This document shows positions 1 to 8,384 of a stretch of DNA of 64,000 nt, in pieces. The stretch's first letter is position 1. Every line of letters begins with the position of its first letter. This stretch comes from Streptomyces albireticuli (GTDB lineage: Bacteria > Actinomycetota > Actinomycetes > Streptomycetales > Streptomycetaceae): the NCBI RefSeq assembly GCF_021228125.1, contig NZ_JAJQQS010000003.1, forward strand, positions 620,001-684,000, read 5' to 3'. Both the position numbers and the translations under genes were made by a program. Under the pieces are notes generated by a model. That model did no database searches and was not told the DNA's origin. It worked only from the letters and a program-made list of their open reading frames with translations.

Positions 1-2071
1 AACCGCCGAGGACGTGGGCGAGCAGCGCGGCCCGGCGCGGCGGGGCGCAGCGCCGCGCGTGGTCGACGAGCGCGAGCAGGTTGGCGGCCTCGGTGGCGAA
101 CCACTCCCGAGGGCCCGCCGGGTCCAGCCACGCGGGCGCCTCGGCCGGCGGGCGGGCGAGGGCGACCGCGGTCCGGGCGCGGTGCGGGAACAGCGCGCGG
201 TCGGCGCGGTCCGCGCAGAAGAGGTAGAAGTCCGTGAGCCGTCCCACGGCCCGCTCGTCGCCGCCGGGGTCGTCGACGTGTTCGGTGGCCACGAGCGTAC
301 GGGCGTACTCGCGCAGCAGGTCGTGGATGCGGTAGCGGTACGGAGTGGGCTCCTCCAGCAGGTGGAAGTTCAGCAGGTCCTCCAGAACGCGTTCCGTGTC
401 GTCGAACGGGAGTCCGGTGAGCGCGGCGGCCGCGTAGACACCGAACTCCGAGCCGATGTGCAGGCTGAGCCGGTGGAACGCGCTCTGCTGCACCGGGGTC
501 AGGGACCGGTAGGAGAAGGCGAACGTACGGGCCAGGTCCCGGGAGCCGTCGCGGATCTCGGCGAGGCGGCCGGGCCGCGCGAGCCGGTCCACGAGGTCGC
601 GCGCCGTCCACGAGCCGTGGCAGAGGAACCGGCTCGCCGCCATCTCGATGGCCAGCGGGAGATAGCCGCACAGCCGGACGATCTCGGCCGTCTGCGCCTC
701 ATCGGCCGGGCGCCGGGCCCCCACACGGTCGTGGAAGAGGGCGACGGCCTCGGCCCGGCGCAGGACGTCCAGGGAGATGGGCCGGACCCCGGGCAGGCCG
801 GTGAGCCGCCGTCTGCTGGTGATGACGATCTGCGAGGGGGTGGCGCCGGGCAGCAGCGGGCGCACCTGCTCGGGCCCGGCGGCGTCGTCCAGTACGACGA
901 TCGCGTGCCGGTCGGCCAGCAGGGTGCGCCACAGGGCCGTCAGTTCGTCCAGCTGCCGCGGGAGCCGGTCGGCGGGTACGCCGATCAGCCGCAGGAGCCG
1001 GCCCAGCGCGGCCTCCGGGGTGAGCGGCTCCTGGAAGGACGCGTGCGCGCCGAGGTTGAGGTAGAGGCGCCCGTCGGGGAAGCGGTCCCGCAGCTCGTGC
1101 GCGGTGTGGACGGCGAGTGCGGTCTTGCCTACGCCCGCCATGCCGTCGATCGCCTCCAGGGCCACGACGGCGCGCGGGGTGCCCGACGCCGGGGTCAGGG
1201 CGGTGGCGAGCCGGTGGAGCTCGTCCGTCCGGCCCACCCAGGGGATGTCGTGCGGCAGGTTGTCGGGCACGGTCGTCCGCTCCCGGAGCCCGTCGTCCCC
1301 GCCCGCCCGGGGCAGCAGCCGGACCGCGGGCGAGCCGTTGAGGATGCCGTGCTGGACGCGCTGGAGCTCCTCGCCCGGGTCGGTGCCGTGCTCGGTGACC
1401 AGCCGGTGGGTGACCTGCCGGAGCAGGTGGGTCGCCTCGGCGGTGCGGCCGCAGCCGTGCAGGGCCAGCGCGAGGTGCCCGGCCAGCGCCTCGTGGGTCG
1501 GGTGCCGGGCGGCCAGCGCCGACAGCTCCGGCACGGCGTCGGCGAAGCGGCCCAGCCGCAGGTCGAGGCCGGCCCGGGTGAGGGCGGCCGCCAGGCCCGC
1601 GGCCTCGGCCGTGGCGCGCACGTGCTCGGCCCAGGAGCCGGACAGCCCGGTCAGCGGCTCGCCGCGCCACAGCCGGCCCGCCTCGTCCAGCAGCCGGAGC
1701 GCCTGCTCCGCGTCGCCGCTCTCCGCCAGCGCGCGGGCCCGCGTGGTCAGGCTCAGATAGCGGCGCACGTCGACGGACTCGGGGTCGGCCTCCAGGACGT
1801 ACGTGTGGGCGTGGTTGGTGAGCGCCGGGGCGTCCGGGCCGCCGACCTTGCGGAGCGCGGTGCGGATGCGGGAGGCGTAGGTGTACAGGTTCTCCCGGGC
1901 GCGGCGCGGCGGGTCGTCGTCCCAGATCCGGTGGATCAGGGTGTCCAGGCTCACCGGGCGGCCCACGTCGTACGCCAGGGCCGCGAGCGTGCAGCGCGCC
2001 TTGCCGGAATCCAGTCCGCTGCGCCGCCCGCCGGCCCGCAGCTCGATGGTGCCCAAGAGCCGGAACTCCAC
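1..2071 (-). CDS. SARP/AfsR-family regulator with BTAD and NB-ARC domains (partial, C-terminus off the window)
   Basis: The minus-strand frame stays open from a GTG at 2071 to the left edge, giving about 690 visible residues. It begins VEFRLLGTIELRAGG, the usual opening of the OmpR-type winged helix of SARP activators (residues 1-95). A bacterial transcriptional activator (BTAD) domain follows to about 250, then an NB-ARC/STAND ATPase with Walker A GMAGVGKTAL near residue 310 and a VVLDDA Walker B. The family activates transcription, often of secondary metabolism, by binding direct repeats near the -35 region. The GTG is chosen because a purine-rich GGGGGAAGGGG lies just upstream and the winged helix starts there. 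The gene is divergent from the NB-ARC protein at 2284, which shares the STAND domain but lacks the DNA-binding part. The target is unknown. TPR repeats, if present, lie outside the window. Confidence 0.9.
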   Translation of the reverse strand, partial: MEFRLLGTIELRAGGRRSGLDSGKARCTLAALAYDVGRPVSLDTLIHRIWDDDPPRRARENLYTYASRIRTALRKVGGPDAPALTNHAHTYVLEADPESVDVRRYLSLTTRARALAESGDAEQALRLLDEAGRLWRGEPLTGLSGSWAEHVRATAEAAGLAAALTRAGLDLRLGRFADAVPELSALAARHPTHEALAGHLALALHGCGRTAEATHLLRQVTHRLVTEHGTDPGEELQRVQHGILNGSPAVRLLPRAGGDDGLRERTTVPDNLPHDIPWVGRTDELHRLATALTPASGTPRAVVALEAIDGMAGVGKTALAVHTAHELRDRFPDGRLYLNLGAHASFQEPLTPEAALGRLLRLIGVPADRLPRQLDELTALWRTLLADRHAIVVLDDAAGPEQVRPLLPGATPSQIVITSRRRLTGLPGVRPISLDVLRRAEAVALFHDRVGARRPADEAQTAEIVRLCGYLPLAIEMAASRFLCHGSWTARDLVDRLARPGRLAEIRDGSRDLARTFAFSYRSLTPVQQSAFHRLSLHIGSEFGVYAAAALTGLPFDDTERVLEDLLNFHLLEEPTPYRYRIHDLLREYARTLVATEHVDDPGGDERAVGRLTDFYLFCADRADRALFPHRARTAVALARPPAEAPAWLDPAGPREWFATEAANLLALVDHARRCAPPRRAALLAHVLGG

Positions 2072-2283
2072 CTGCGCCCCTTCCCCCGGGACGTCCGATC
2101 GGAAGGATGAGCATGACACAGCGTCAAACATTGGTGCCAGGTGGTGAAGGAGCGCCTGGAATTCGGCTGTCGCGCCGCCAAACACGATCGGAACCGGTCT
2201 CGGAGGGGTAGGGCTCAGGCCAAGGATTGCCGAATGGCCATGTCGTGTGCATGTGGCGGTGTGGCCGCGCAGGGGGGAGGGGC

Positions 2284-4932
2284 ATGACGGCGGAACCCAT
2301 GACCGAGGGGGAGCTCACCGAAGCATTCGTACGCGCCCTGCCGCCGGGCGGGCCGCAGGGCCCGTCGGCGAGACGGGCCCTGGAGCGACTGACCGGTAGC
2401 GCCCGGGAGTCGGACGCGGCCCTCGCGGCCGCCTGGGCCGCCGCGGCCCACGGACGCCCGGACCGCTTGGCGGACCTCGCGGGCGTGCTGCACCGGCACG
2501 TCGAGGGCGGAGCGGCGGGGGAACTGCGGGCGGGGTTACGGGAATGGGTGCGGGAGTACGCGCCGGCGGGGGCGGGGCGCGCGCCGGGCGGCGACGCCGC
2601 GGGGGGTGCGGCCGGTGAGGCCGCGGGTCGTGGCGTCGGCGACGCCGTCGGCCGACCCGACGGGCGTGGTGCCGATCACCTGGCGGCCCGTACGGCCGGT
2701 GAGGCCGTCGGTCGCGGAGGCGGCGACTCCGCCGACGGCACCCGTGCCCCCGGCGCCGCCCCCACGGCCGGCCGTTCGGCCGGGCACTCCAACACCCTCG
2801 CCGGGCACACCCTGGTCGCCGGGTCCAGCGTCCAGGCACGGGACATCCACGGTGGCGTCCATCTCCACCACGCCGCCCCGTCGCCCCGGCGGCCCCCCGT
2901 GCCGCGTCAACTCCTGCCCGTACCCGCGCACTTCACCGGCCGGGCGCGCGATCTGCGTGCACTCGACGCCCTGCGGGCCGCACGGGCGGGAGGTTCCGCT
3001 CCCCAGGTCGCCGTGGTCAGCGGTCCCGCCGGTGTCGGGAAGACCGCCCTCGTCAGCCGCTGGCTGAGCGCGCTGGCCCCGGAGTTCCCCGACGGGCAGC
3101 TCTACGCCGACCTGCGCGGCCACACCCCCGCCGGCCCGGCCGGTCCCACCGAGGCCCTGGCCGGCTTCCTGCGCGCCCTCGGGGCGGCCTCGATCCCGGG
3201 TTCCCTGGCCGAACAGGCCGCCCTGTGGCGCTCGTTGACCGCCGACCTCCGGCTCGTCGTGATGCTCGACAACGCCCTGTCCGCCGCCCAGGTGCGCACT
3301 CTGCTGCCCGCCGCCCCCGGCAGCCTCGTCGTGGTCACCAGCAGGCACCGGCTCACCGGGCTCGGCGTCGACGGGGCGGGCTTCCACCAGGTCGGCATGC
3401 TCGACCCCGCGGCGGCGCTGGAGCTCTTCACCCGGGGCGTGGGCGGCGACCGCGTCGCGGCGGACCGCCCGGCCGCGCGCGAGGTCGTCGGCCTGTGCGC
3501 CTGCCTGCCGCTCGCCGTCTGCCTGGCCGCCGCACAGCTCGCCGCCCGCCCGCGCCGCTCGGTCGCCGCGCTCGCCTCGGCGCTCACCCGGGGGCGCGGC
3601 CCGCTGGAGACCCTCGGAGTGGAAGGGGACACCGCCGTGCGCACCGCCCTGGACGAGTCGTTCGCCACGCTCCCCGCCGGAGCCGCCGACGCCTACCGGC
3701 GCATGGGACTGCTCCCCGTCACCCGCTACGACGGCCCCATGGTCGGCGCCGTGTGCGGCGTGCCGCCCGAGGAGGCCGAGGACCTGCTGGAACTCCTCCT
3801 GGAAGTGAACCTCCTGGAGGAGACCGGGACGAGCCGGGCCCCCGGGGCGCGCGACCGCTACCGCTTCCACGACCTCGTACGCCAGCACGCGGCGGGCCGG
3901 GCCGAGACCGACCTGCCGGAGCCCGAACGGCGGGTCACGCTCCGCCGCTTCGTCGACTGGTGCCTCGCCACCGCCACCGCGGCGGAGGCGCTCCTCACCC
4001 CGAGCCACCGCAACCTGCCGCGCGACTACGGCCGGCAGCCCGCCCCGCCGGTGGCGTTCGACGCCCAGGCCCCGGCGCTCGCGTGGCTGGACGAGCACCG
4101 CTACGACCTCATGGCCGCCCTCCGCCTCGCCGCCCGCGAGGGCTGGGACGCGAGCACCTGGCAGCTCGTCGACGCGATGTGGCCGCTCTTCCTCCGGCTG
4201 CGGCCCTACGACCTGTGGAACGAAGCCCACGCGCTGGGCCTCGCGGCCGCCCGCCGCGCCGGACACCGGGCGGGCGAGGGCCGGATGCTGACCTCGGGCG
4301 GCAGCGGCCTGTGCCACACGGGCCGCTTCGACGAAGGGGCCCGCTGGTTCGAGGACGCCCTGCGCCACGCCACCGAGGACGGCGACGAACGCCAGCGGGC
4401 CCAGGCTCTGCACGGGCTCGGCCGGGCCCACTTCGGCGCGGGCCGCACCCGGGACGCCGAGGTGCACTACGGCCACGCGCTGACCCTCCGGGAGGCCATC
4501 GGCCACACCCGTGGCGCGGCGCTGTCCCGCGTGTGCCTGGGCGAGATCGCCCTGGCCCACGACCGGCCCGACCTCGCGGCCGGCCGGCTGGCCACGGCCC
4601 GCGCCGAACTCGTCGCCGAGGGCGACTCCTACGACGCGGCCCGCGCCCTCGCCCTCCTCGGCCACGCCACGGCCCGCGGCGGCGACGCCCGGACGGGGAT
4701 GCGGCGACTCCTGCGCGCCCTGGTGGAGTTCGAGAACGCCGGCTCCGTCCACTGGCAGGCCCGGACGATGGAGTACCTCGGCCAGGCCTGCCAGGAACAC
4801 CGGGCCCCCACGGAGGCCGTCCGCTGGTTCACCCGCTCCCTGGCCCTCTACGACCCGGTGAGCCCCACCGACGCGGCCCGCCTCCGCACCCGCCTCCGCG
4901 AGACCGGCCCCGGGCCCGCGGACGCACGGTGA
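2284..4932 (+). CDS. NB-ARC (STAND) ATPase with C-terminal TPR repeats
   Basis: This 882-residue protein has an N-terminal helical region (residues 1-95), a Gly/Ala/Arg-rich linker (95-180), a short VQARDIHGGVHLHH stretch often seen ahead of STAND domains in Streptomyces, then an NB-ARC ATPase (about 215-560) with Walker A GPAGVGKTAL near residue 247. TPR-like helical repeats fill the last 250 residues. No winged helix or BTAD domain is visible, so it is not itself a SARP. STAND proteins of this kind act as ATP-driven signal switches. ATG 2284 is preferred over an in-frame ATG 57 nt upstream because GGGGGGAGGGG lies immediately ahead of it. The linker carries an internal 84-bp imperfect duplication (about 2609-2729). 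It is divergent from the SARP gene, and a functional link is only an inference. Confidence 0.85.
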   Translation: MTAEPMTEGELTEAFVRALPPGGPQGPSARRALERLTGSARESDAALAAAWAAAAHGRPDRLADLAGVLHRHVEGGAAGELRAGLREWVREYAPAGAGRAPGGDAAGGAAGEAAGRGVGDAVGRPDGRGADHLAARTAGEAVGRGGGDSADGTRAPGAAPTAGRSAGHSNTLAGHTLVAGSSVQARDIHGGVHLHHAAPSPRRPPVPRQLLPVPAHFTGRARDLRALDALRAARAGGSAPQVAVVSGPAGVGKTALVSRWLSALAPEFPDGQLYADLRGHTPAGPAGPTEALAGFLRALGAASIPGSLAEQAALWRSLTADLRLVVMLDNALSAAQVRTLLPAAPGSLVVVTSRHRLTGLGVDGAGFHQVGMLDPAAALELFTRGVGGDRVAADRPAAREVVGLCACLPLAVCLAAAQLAARPRRSVAALASALTRGRGPLETLGVEGDTAVRTALDESFATLPAGAADAYRRMGLLPVTRYDGPMVGAVCGVPPEEAEDLLELLLEVNLLEETGTSRAPGARDRYRFHDLVRQHAAGRAETDLPEPERRVTLRRFVDWCLATATAAEALLTPSHRNLPRDYGRQPAPPVAFDAQAPALAWLDEHRYDLMAALRLAAREGWDASTWQLVDAMWPLFLRLRPYDLWNEAHALGLAAARRAGHRAGEGRMLTSGGSGLCHTGRFDEGARWFEDALRHATEDGDERQRAQALHGLGRAHFGAGRTRDAEVHYGHALTLREAIGHTRGAALSRVCLGEIALAHDRPDLAAGRLATARAELVAEGDSYDAARALALLGHATARGGDARTGMRRLLRALVEFENAGSVHWQARTMEYLGQACQEHRAPTEAVRWFTRSLALYDPVSPTDAARLRTRLRETGPGPADAR

Positions 4933-4995
4933 CGGAGGGCGGGGTCCGCGGGCGGGCCCCGCCGGTGCGCCTGCCTCTGTGAAGCCCGATCGGAC

Positions 4996-5184
4996 CCGGA
5001 ACCACGCCGTCGCGGGCGGCGGGCGGGCCCGCGCCCGTGGGTCCCCCCGGTGCGATCCGTTTACGTTCGCGCCTCCGGGAGGCCGGCCCGGGCCCGGACC
5101 GCACGGTGGCGGCCGGTGGGCCCGCGCCCGTAGGCCCCACCGGCGGGTCGTCTACGTACCCGCCTCCGCGAGGCCGGTCCCGGG
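4996..5184. repeat. Imperfect tandem duplication, unit about 91-98 bp
   Basis: Two adjacent units start near 4996 and 5094. Each runs from a CCGGAACCACG/CCGGACCGCACGG start through GGGCCCGCGCCCGT to a GCCTCCGCGAGGCCGG-like end. Part of the same block (CGCCTCCGCGAGACCGG) also forms the last codons of the NB-ARC gene, so the array looks like repeated copying of that gene's 3' end. The 4933-5151 stretch holds no gene that I can support. Confidence 0.55.
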
Positions 5185-5721
5185 TCCCCGTTCGCCGGGG
5201 CGGCCGCCGCACCGGGGGCGCAGGCGCACCGACACCCTCGCCCCCGGCCGTGAGAACCGCACGACGGCCAGTTCCTCCAGTGCCCGTCCGGCCGTCAGCC
5301 AGCCGTGCAGGAACGACGTCAGGGCCGCGCCGACGGGGACCGGCGGAACGGCCGGGCGCGGGGACGCCATCAGCAGGCGGCCGTCGCGGAGGCCGATCAC
5401 CCAGCCGCCCGCCGCGTCCGGCACCGAGGTGAGCAGGCAGCCCGGGTGCCGGGTCAGCAGCCAGTGCGCCCGGCGCGCCGCCGCGGCCGGGCCGGGGGCC
5501 GGGCGCCCGCAGCGGAGGACGTCGGCGGTCTCCGTCCAGCGCCCGTCCCGGCGGGCGTCCGGGTCCACGCTCCAGTGGACGTCCACACCCGCCGGGCGCC
5601 CCGTCCGGCCGGGCCCGGGGTCCGCGCTCCAGCGGTCGGTGGCCGTCAGCTCCACCGTCACCGGCCGCCGGTCACCGGCCGTCAGGCGGACGACCGCCAG
5701 GGCGCGCTCCACGGCCGTCAC
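5152..5721 (-). CDS. Hypothetical protein coupled to the upstream GT-B-like gene
   Basis: This 189-residue soluble protein has no family that I recognise. It starts at GTG 5721, where GTGA overlaps the stop codon of the upstream gene by 4 bp, which indicates translational coupling. The N-terminal half reads like a beta-strand domain (VELTATDRWSAD, VDVHWSVDPDARRDGRW). The C-terminal half has GGWVIGLRDGRLLMASPRP and a Leu/Ala-rich helix. No signal peptide or membrane segment is seen. Because it is co-translated with the 414-residue protein it probably works with it, but the process is unknown. Confidence 0.75.
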   Translation of the reverse strand: MTAVERALAVVRLTAGDRRPVTVELTATDRWSADPGPGRTGRPAGVDVHWSVDPDARRDGRWTETADVLRCGRPAPGPAAAARRAHWLLTRHPGCLLTSVPDAAGGWVIGLRDGRLLMASPRPAVPPVPVGAALTSFLHGWLTAGRALEELAVVRFSRPGARVSVRLRPRCGGRPGERGPGTGLAEAGT

Positions 5722-6962
5722 GCCCCCGGCCCCGCCGCGCCGGGCACCGGGACGCCGCCGTCGAGCGGGGGCGGCACCTCGGCCGGCTCGGTGACCGGCG
5801 CGTACGCGGGCTGTCCCAGGCCCAGCAGGCGGTACATCAGCGCGCGCATCCGCCGGTTGAAGCGGCCCGGCTCGGAGGACAGCAGGGCGGCCACCCGCGC
5901 GTACTCCCGCCGCCGGTACTCGGTCGCCGCGTACCGCAGCTGCCCCTCCAGCGGGTGCAGCGGCGACAGCGCGGGCGCGGCGAGGGCGAGCGCCGCGGCC
6001 GGGGACGCCGGGTGCACCTCGCGCTCGGGGAAGCGGGCGAGCAGCACCGGCGCCCGGGTCACCGTGGCGTAGGACGTCAGCGAGCCGTGGTCGCCGATCA
6101 CCTTGTCCGCGGCGACCAGCACCGCCCGCCAGTCCGCCTCGGGCGGCACCAGCGCCAGCCCGCGCGCCCGGCAGCTCGCCAGCCAGGTGCGGATCTGCCG
6201 GTCCCCGTGTCCGGCCCACACGTTGGGGTGCACGAGAGCGGCCACCCGGTACCGGTCGGGCGGCAGCTCGCTGAGTAATCGCGGCAGCAGGGCGTCGAAG
6301 CGGCCGAAGGACGAGGACGGGCCCCAGGTGGTGGTGACGGCCACCAGCTGCTGCCGGTCGCTCAGACCCAGCCCCCGGCGGTACGCCTCCCGGTGCGGCA
6401 GGCTCGCGACGATCCGGTCGTAGCAGGGGTCGCCGACCACGGTCGCCACCGGCACCGCCTCCGGGCACCAGCGCGTCAGCTCGGCGAGGTCCCGGTCGTG
6501 CGCGAGCGCGACGGCGGCCGGCACGACCCTGCCGTCACGGGTGAGGTACTCCCGGCTGAGCATGCCCGTCGGGCGCTCCGCCGCCGGCGCCGACGTCCGC
6601 CCGCCCTCGCGCAGCAGCTTGATGTGCCCGGCGCCGTGCGAGAGCCGGATCAGTGGCCCGCGCACCTTCTCGATCCCCCGGGAGCCCGCCGCGAGCGCCA
6701 GGTCGAACTCCTCGCGCACCGCCGCCCGCCACGGCAGCACCGCCACCCCCAGGTCCCGCAGGAAGCGGGCGGCGCCCTCGCCGAGCGCGTGCGGGGCGAC
6801 CGTGAAGGTCACCTGGATCCGCAGATCCCCCTCCATCAGCGAGAACACATCGCGCAGCCGCTGGCCGTAGGTCACCGTGTGCACGACGACCAGCACGCGT
6901 TTGCAGTCCGGCAGCGTCAGCCACCGGCGGTCCGGCTCCGGGCTCCCCAGGATCGCGGACAT
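5718..6962 (-). CDS. Uncharacterised protein with a GT-B / CDP-glycerol glycerophosphotransferase-like pattern
   Basis: The predicted protein has 414 residues. ATG 6962 is chosen because AGGGGG lies 9 nt upstream; another in-frame ATG at 6971 sits directly on that site. The sequence opens with KRVLVVVHTVTYGQRL, a Rossmann-like first strand. Later it has VVGDPCYDRI, a TTTWGPSSSFGRFD loop and DKVIGDHGSLTSYAT, which resemble the nucleotide-binding half of GT-B enzymes and the glycerophosphotransferase superfamily. The similarity is judged by eye, so catalytic activity is unproven. It heads a two-gene unit with the 189-residue protein and is divergent from the XRE/HEXXH/membrane cassette. The shared upstream region holds an inverted repeat at 7122-7154. 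Confidence 0.7.
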   Translation of the reverse strand: MSAILGSPEPDRRWLTLPDCKRVLVVVHTVTYGQRLRDVFSLMEGDLRIQVTFTVAPHALGEGAARFLRDLGVAVLPWRAAVREEFDLALAAGSRGIEKVRGPLIRLSHGAGHIKLLREGGRTSAPAAERPTGMLSREYLTRDGRVVPAAVALAHDRDLAELTRWCPEAVPVATVVGDPCYDRIVASLPHREAYRRGLGLSDRQQLVAVTTTWGPSSSFGRFDALLPRLLSELPPDRYRVAALVHPNVWAGHGDRQIRTWLASCRARGLALVPPEADWRAVLVAADKVIGDHGSLTSYATVTRAPVLLARFPEREVHPASPAAALALAAPALSPLHPLEGQLRYAATEYRRREYARVAALLSSEPGRFNRRMRALMYRLLGLGQPAYAPVTEPAEVPPPLDGGVPVPGAAGPGA

Positions 6963-7121
6963 GGGCACCATCCCCCTCTTCACGGGCCGGCCTCCCCGGC
7001 CGGCCGATGCTCGGATCCAGGGGATTCCCAAGGGGTCTGACGGAATGCTTGCAGCGACCTCGACGCATCCTTGCCACGCTCCGCGCGGGCCGTCTCACGG
7101 GGCGTCATCAACCCGTGGTTA

Positions 7122-7154
7122 AGTCCGTGGCCCAGCCGTGACGTGGCACGGACT
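7122..7154. promoter_or_regulatory. Inverted repeat in a divergent promoter region (candidate operator)
   Basis: AGTCCGTG at 7122-7129 and CACGGACT at 7147-7154 form perfect 8-bp arms separated by 17 bp. They lie between the divergent genes starting at 6962 and 7267. The position suggests binding of the XRE-like regulator encoded next door, but no consensus for that regulator is known to me. The rest of 6963-7266 shows nothing else clear. Confidence 0.4.
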
Positions 7155-7266
7155 AGTGCGAGGGCTTCCTCCCGTGACAGGATGCTCTCCGCGGCCGGGT
7201 TCTTCTTAACTGGCCGTGAGGTGACGTGGGGAAGATCGCGGAAACAAGCTCGTGAGGACGGAGCGG

Positions 7267-7752
7267 ATGGCAACCGGGGGCGACAGGTCGGCGGGCGAGG
7301 CGGGCAGCCCGCTCGCGGCGCGGCTCAACTACCTGTTCGCGAACATGCACCCGCCCGGCGCCCCGTACACCAACGCGCACGTGGCGGAGGAGATCTGCCG
7401 CGGCACCGAGGAGTACGGCGGGGTCAAGCTCACCGAGCAGTATCTGTCGATGCTCCGCAACGGCCGCCGTGCCAACCCCAGCCCGGACGTGCTGCGCGCG
7501 CTGGCGAAGTTCTTCGCCGTGCCCGTGGGCTATCTGATGGGCGACCTCTCGGCCTCGCAGGCCGAGCGGGTGGAGGAGGAGGTCCGCTTCCTCGTCGCCA
7601 TGCGGGACCAGCGGGTCCGGGCCATCGCCCTGCGCTCCGTGGGGCTGCCGCCCGAGGTCCAGGACAGCCTCAACACGATCATCGCCCAGTTCCGGCAGCA
7701 GATGAACCTTCCGGCCGACCCGCCCGACGCGGGTGCTGAGGAGCGCTCGTGA
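7267..7752 (+). CDS. XRE-like helix-turn-helix regulator
   Basis: The protein has 161 residues. An HTH_3-like DNA-binding domain spans about residues 10-85 (ARLNYLFANMH, LTEQYLSMLRNGRRANPS, LAKFFAVPVGYLMGD), followed by a C-terminal helical part. ATG 7267 is preferred to the GTG 15 nt upstream because GAGGACGGAG sits just ahead of it. It is the first gene of a three-gene unit with 4-bp and 8-bp overlaps (HEXXH protein, then multi-pass membrane protein). In such pairs the XRE protein usually represses its own operon and the metalloprotease-like partner relieves repression. That role is inferred from family precedent. Confidence 0.88.
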   Translation: MATGGDRSAGEAGSPLAARLNYLFANMHPPGAPYTNAHVAEEICRGTEEYGGVKLTEQYLSMLRNGRRANPSPDVLRALAKFFAVPVGYLMGDLSASQAERVEEEVRFLVAMRDQRVRAIALRSVGLPPEVQDSLNTIIAQFRQQMNLPADPPDAGAEERS

Positions 7753-8384
7753 CCGTCACGGCGGATGACCGGCTCTTCACGTACTGGCGGCGTACCGAGG
7801 ACGAGGACGGTGCAGGGATGCGAGTGGGGCGCATACGGCGCCGGTGCAAGCAGCTCATCCATGAGCTCGCGCTGCCCGCGTCCACGGATCTCCAGGGCCT
7901 GTGCGACATCGTCGCGGGCCGTGTGGGCCGTCCCATCCGCCTCGTCCCGATGAGCCTGAACGGCGTGGTCTCGGGCATGACGGCCACCACCGACGACTCC
8001 TTCTGGGTCATCTACGAGCAGAAGACCTCGCCCTGGCACCAGGTCCACATCGTCCTGCACGAGATCGGCCACCTCCTGCTCGGCCACGACCAGGACCCGG
8101 CCGTCACCGAGGACGCCCTCAAGGTCTGGACGCCGTCGGTCGACGTGGCCACCGCCATGCGCCGCATGGGCCTGACCATGGGCCTCGCCCGCCACCACTG
8201 CTACGACAACCTCACCGAACGCGAGACCGAGATCCTCGGCACCCTCCTGATGGAGAAGGTCGTGCCCCCGCCGCCGGGTCAGGAGACCCCGCTGGAGGGC
8301 GAGGCCGCCGCGCTCGCCGCGTCCCTCGGCCCCGCGCTCCAGCACGTGCGCCGTCAGCTGAGGGAGGGAGGCGCCGATGTTTGA
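7749..8384 (+). CDS. ImmA/IrrE-like HEXXH protein
   Basis: This 211-residue protein has a zinc-metalloprotease signature HEIGHLLLGH near residue 100, preceded by a VVSGMTATTDDSFWVIYE beta segment, as in ImmA/IrrE-family proteins. In ICEBs1 the family member ImmA cleaves an XRE repressor. The GTG start at 7749 overlaps the stop of the XRE gene (GTGA) and has GAGGAG 5 nt upstream. An internal ATG at 7818 is possible but less likely. The C-terminal 60 residues (MEKVVPPPPGQE and on) look disordered and then helical. The adjacent regulator is the obvious candidate substrate, though this is not shown by sequence. Confidence 0.85.
   Translation: MTVTADDRLFTYWRRTEDEDGAGMRVGRIRRRCKQLIHELALPASTDLQGLCDIVAGRVGRPIRLVPMSLNGVVSGMTATTDDSFWVIYEQKTSPWHQVHIVLHEIGHLLLGHDQDPAVTEDALKVWTPSVDVATAMRRMGLTMGLARHHCYDNLTERETEILGTLLMEKVVPPPPGQETPLEGEAAALAASLGPALQHVRRQLREGGADV

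Noticed and set aside
14..2110. Long plus-strand open frame
   Set aside because: Low-complexity Gly/Arg/Val composition; it is the complement shadow of the SARP gene, whose frame shows clear domains.
2536..4800. 754-codon minus-strand open frame
   Set aside because: Shadow of the NB-ARC/TPR gene; no domain, and no ribosome site.
5722..6468. Upstream extension of the 189-residue gene
   Set aside because: Reads through the coding region of the GT-B-like gene in another frame with low-complexity sequence; the GTGA overlap gives a better start at 5721.
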